Below are positions 60,370 through 64,000 of a DNA stretch of 64,000 bases, one piece after another. Made by a program: the position numbers and the translations under genes. Within the stretch, counting starts at the first letter, position 1. The number at the start of each line of letters is the position of its first letter. The stretch is taken from the NCBI GenBank assembly GCA_026129685.1, contig JAHCHO010000005.1:186001-250000 (forward strand), in the 5' to 3' direction. The notes beneath the pieces are model-generated. The model searched no databases. It was not told the DNA's origin and worked only from the letters and a program-made list of their open reading frames with translations. This stretch comes from Fimbriimonadaceae bacterium. GTDB lineage: Bacteria > Armatimonadota > Fimbriimonadia > Fimbriimonadales > Fimbriimonadaceae.

Positions 60370-61224
60370 ATGTTGAACTTGAAAACGTTGGCGTTGGCGA
60401 CGGTCCTGGCGACCTTCGGCGCAACGATCGCGGTGGCTCAGCCCGAGCAGGGCGGCCCGCAACAGGGCGGTCCCGGCTTCGGCCGCGGACAGGGATTCGG
60501 ACCGGGACCGGGCTTCGGACCCGGAATGGGTCAAATGGGCCCGATGGCGCCGATGGGCGGTCTCGGACTTCTGATGCGCGAGGACGTGCAGGCCGATCTG
60601 AAGCTGACCGACGAGCAGAAGCAGAAGCTGCGGACCCTCGTCCCCCGTGGCCCGGCCGGCTTCGGACCCGGGCAGGGCGGCCCCGGTGGTCCCGGCGGCT
60701 TCGGCCCGGGTCAGGGCCAGGGTCCGATCGGCCAGGGTCGCGGACCGGGTGGTCCCGGCGGTCCCGGCGGTCCCGGTGGTCCCGGCGGCTTCGGCCCGGG
60801 GCAGGGTCAGGGTCCGATGGGACCGGGCGGCTTTGGTCCCGGATTCGGCCAAGGACGTGACGAGCGAATGAACGTCATGCTCGACGGCATCCTCACCAAG
60901 GAGCAGAAGACCCGTTTCGAGGAAATCCAGTTGCAGTTCCAGGGGGTCGGCGCCCTCGGCAATCCCGAAGTCGCCGCGAAGGTCGACCTGACGGTGCGGC
61001 AGTGGCTGAAAGTCCAAGAGACGATGCGGGGCTTCGCCCCGATGCGCGGACCGCAGGGCGGATTCGGTGGTCCGGAGGGCGTCGAGCCCGGTGGTCCCGG
61101 CCGCCAGATGGACGCGAACCGAAAGCAGAACGACGAGAAGATCCTCGCGATCTTGACCGCCGAGCAGAAGAAGAAGTGGGAGGCGATGCTCGGCCGTGAG
61201 TTCAAGCGCATGGACCGCGATTAG
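60370..61224 (+). CDS. Exported Gly/Pro-rich protein with LTxEQ motifs (Spy/CpxP-like)
   Basis: This 284-residue exported protein has a signal peptide (KTLALATVLATFGATIAVAQ). Three short helical motifs of the LTxxQ type are spread along it: LTDEQKQKLRTLV, LTKEQKTRFEEIQLQ and LTAEQKKKWEAML. Spy/CpxP-like periplasmic chaperones use such motifs. Between them lie low-complexity GPGGPGGF and GFGPGQGQGP repeats (about residues 25-60 and 95-160), which are likely disordered or collagen-like. The function could be envelope stress or metal binding. GGAGGAAG precedes the ATG, and a terminator follows. Confidence 0.75.
   Translation: MLNLKTLALATVLATFGATIAVAQPEQGGPQQGGPGFGRGQGFGPGPGFGPGMGQMGPMAPMGGLGLLMREDVQADLKLTDEQKQKLRTLVPRGPAGFGPGQGGPGGPGGFGPGQGQGPIGQGRGPGGPGGPGGPGGPGGFGPGQGQGPMGPGGFGPGFGQGRDERMNVMLDGILTKEQKTRFEEIQLQFQGVGALGNPEVAAKVDLTVRQWLKVQETMRGFAPMRGPQGGFGGPEGVEPGGPGRQMDANRKQNDEKILAILTAEQKKKWEAMLGREFKRMDRD
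60661..60850 (+). repeat. In-frame GC-rich minisatellite (Gly/Pro repeats)
   Basis: Repeats of GGTCCCGGC-type 9-base units, plus two ~45-base copies of a GGCTTCGGCCCGGG-GCAGGGTCAGGGTCCGATGG-type block, encode the Gly/Pro low-complexity part of the LTxEQ protein. Copy number could change by slippage without breaking the frame. Confidence 0.7.
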
Positions 61225-61248
61225 GCGCGACGAGTGACTCCGCCGCGT

Positions 61249-61281
61249 TCGGCCCCGGGGTTTCGCCCCGGGGCCGACGCG
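61249..61281 (+). terminator. Terminator after the Gly/Pro-rich gene
   Basis: TCGGCCCCGGGG (61249-61260) and CCCCGGGGCCGA (61266-61277) form a 12-bp stem around TTTCG. A CGCGCTTT follows. It is 25 bases after the stop. Confidence 0.75.
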
Positions 61282-61294
61282 CTTTGGTCGGTAG

Positions 61295-63801
<2,507 letters not shown>

Positions 63802-63805
63802 CGGC

Positions 63806-64000
63806 CTAGCGTGGCTCCGCCGGCTGGCGCGCGTAGATCGGGCCAAGCTGCCGCTTGACGATGCCCTTACCGGCGACGAACCAGAACGTCAGTTCTCGCT
63901 TCGTCGCCTCCGGGCGGGTTTCCATGACGAGTTCGACGTCGACGCGCAACGTTTCGGAGTACGGCGCGGGGAGGTTGGTGGTTTCCTCTTTCGTTTGAAG
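63806..64000 (-). CDS. C-terminal part of an uncharacterised protein (truncated by window edge)
   Basis: The minus strand is open for 64 residues to the right edge: it includes LPAPYSETLRVDVELVMETR and KRELTFWFVAGKGIVKRQL before QLGPIYARQPAEPR and a TAG. The alternating strand pattern with a WF-A-GxGIVK turn resembles the end of DUF3108/LolA-type exported proteins whose final strands report substrate-linked conversion. This is only an impression. It lies just upstream of the RodA gene, likely in the same operon. Confidence 0.6.
   Translation of the reverse strand, partial: LQTKEETTNLPAPYSETLRVDVELVMETRPEATKRELTFWFVAGKGIVKRQLGPIYARQPAEPR

Noticed and set aside
60661-60850. A CRISPR-like array
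   Set aside because: Repeats are in frame, variable, without spacers, and encode the Gly/Pro segment of an exported protein.

Overview
The window is a dense, GC-rich bacterial chromosome segment with no rRNA, tRNA, phage or insertion-sequence genes that I can see. Several traits point, by inference only, to the Armatimonadota (Fimbriimonas-like lineages). These are a PEP-CTERM surface protein, Tat-exported GFO/IDH/MocA and asparaginase-like proteins, an ARC/Mpa-type AAA ring ATPase, paired RNase J and RNase G/E, a GH57 glycogen-branching enzyme, pilin-type signal sequences and many glycoside hydrolases. Genes are packed tightly. At least ten same-strand neighbours overlap by a start/stop tetramer (ATGA, GTGA, and once apparently ATAA). 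Three convergent pairs share a single CTAG as both stop codons. About eight genes have a -10-like hexamer 5-6 bases before the start codon and no Shine-Dalgarno, which suggests leaderless mRNAs.

Layout. 1-3.4 kb: two CUT1 sugar ABC permeases and a GH29 alpha-L-fucosidase (a sugar uptake and hydrolysis operon cut by the left edge). 3.4-9.5 kb: thymidylate kinase, an exported asparaginase-family protein, an ECF sigma factor with a good promoter, a Tat-exported oxidoreductase, a PEP-CTERM protein followed by a tandemly duplicated terminator element, a GNAT acetyltransferase and riboflavin synthase. 9.5-25.3 kb: GH31, MgtE, CinA, RNase J, PdxT, a zinc alcohol dehydrogenase, M15 and S41 peptidases, a six-hairpin glycosidase, an A-type Fe-S carrier, a small lipoprotein and a GH74 xyloglucanase. 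25.4-36.7 kb: a Tricorn-like protease, GAPDH, a HIT protein coupled to a family 4 uracil-DNA glycosylase, a NanE-NanK fusion, a lipoprotein, GH57 branching enzyme and a cyclophilin.

36.8-50.3 kb: an ECF sigma factor with a membrane-anchored partner, a nitrilase-family amidase with a coupled membrane protein, a DUF4382/DUF5666-type lipoprotein, a sugar-phosphate transferase, DAHP synthase behind a long structured leader, a BMP-type lipoprotein, a cyclic-nucleotide-domain protein, an ABC exporter pair and RNase G/E. 50.4-53.4 kb: the orphan ARC/Mpa-like ATPase, a low-molecular-weight phosphatase/arsenate-reductase homologue and a FecE-type ABC ATPase. 53.5-56.1 kb: a compact five-gene minus-strand operon of unfamiliar exported proteins, driven by a perfect consensus sigma-70 promoter. 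It encodes a thioredoxin-fold anchored protein, a pseudopilin, an eight-cysteine small secreted protein with a probable AUA start, and two tandem paralogues. This is the best candidate here for an undescribed system. 56.4-64 kb: SucD, a cysteine desulfurase, a beta-propeller protein with a dockerin-like tail, a Gly/Pro-rich LTxEQ-motif protein, PurA, RodA/FtsW and a partial exported-type protein at the right edge.

Functionally, the window mixes housekeeping genes (dTMP, riboflavin, PLP, purine, aromatic and Fe-S metabolism, RNA decay, cell-wall elongation) with a broad glycan-degrading set (GH29, GH31, GH63/MGH1-like, GH74) and periplasmic proteolysis. An inverted-repeat family of about 75 bp occupies four of the intergenic gaps.
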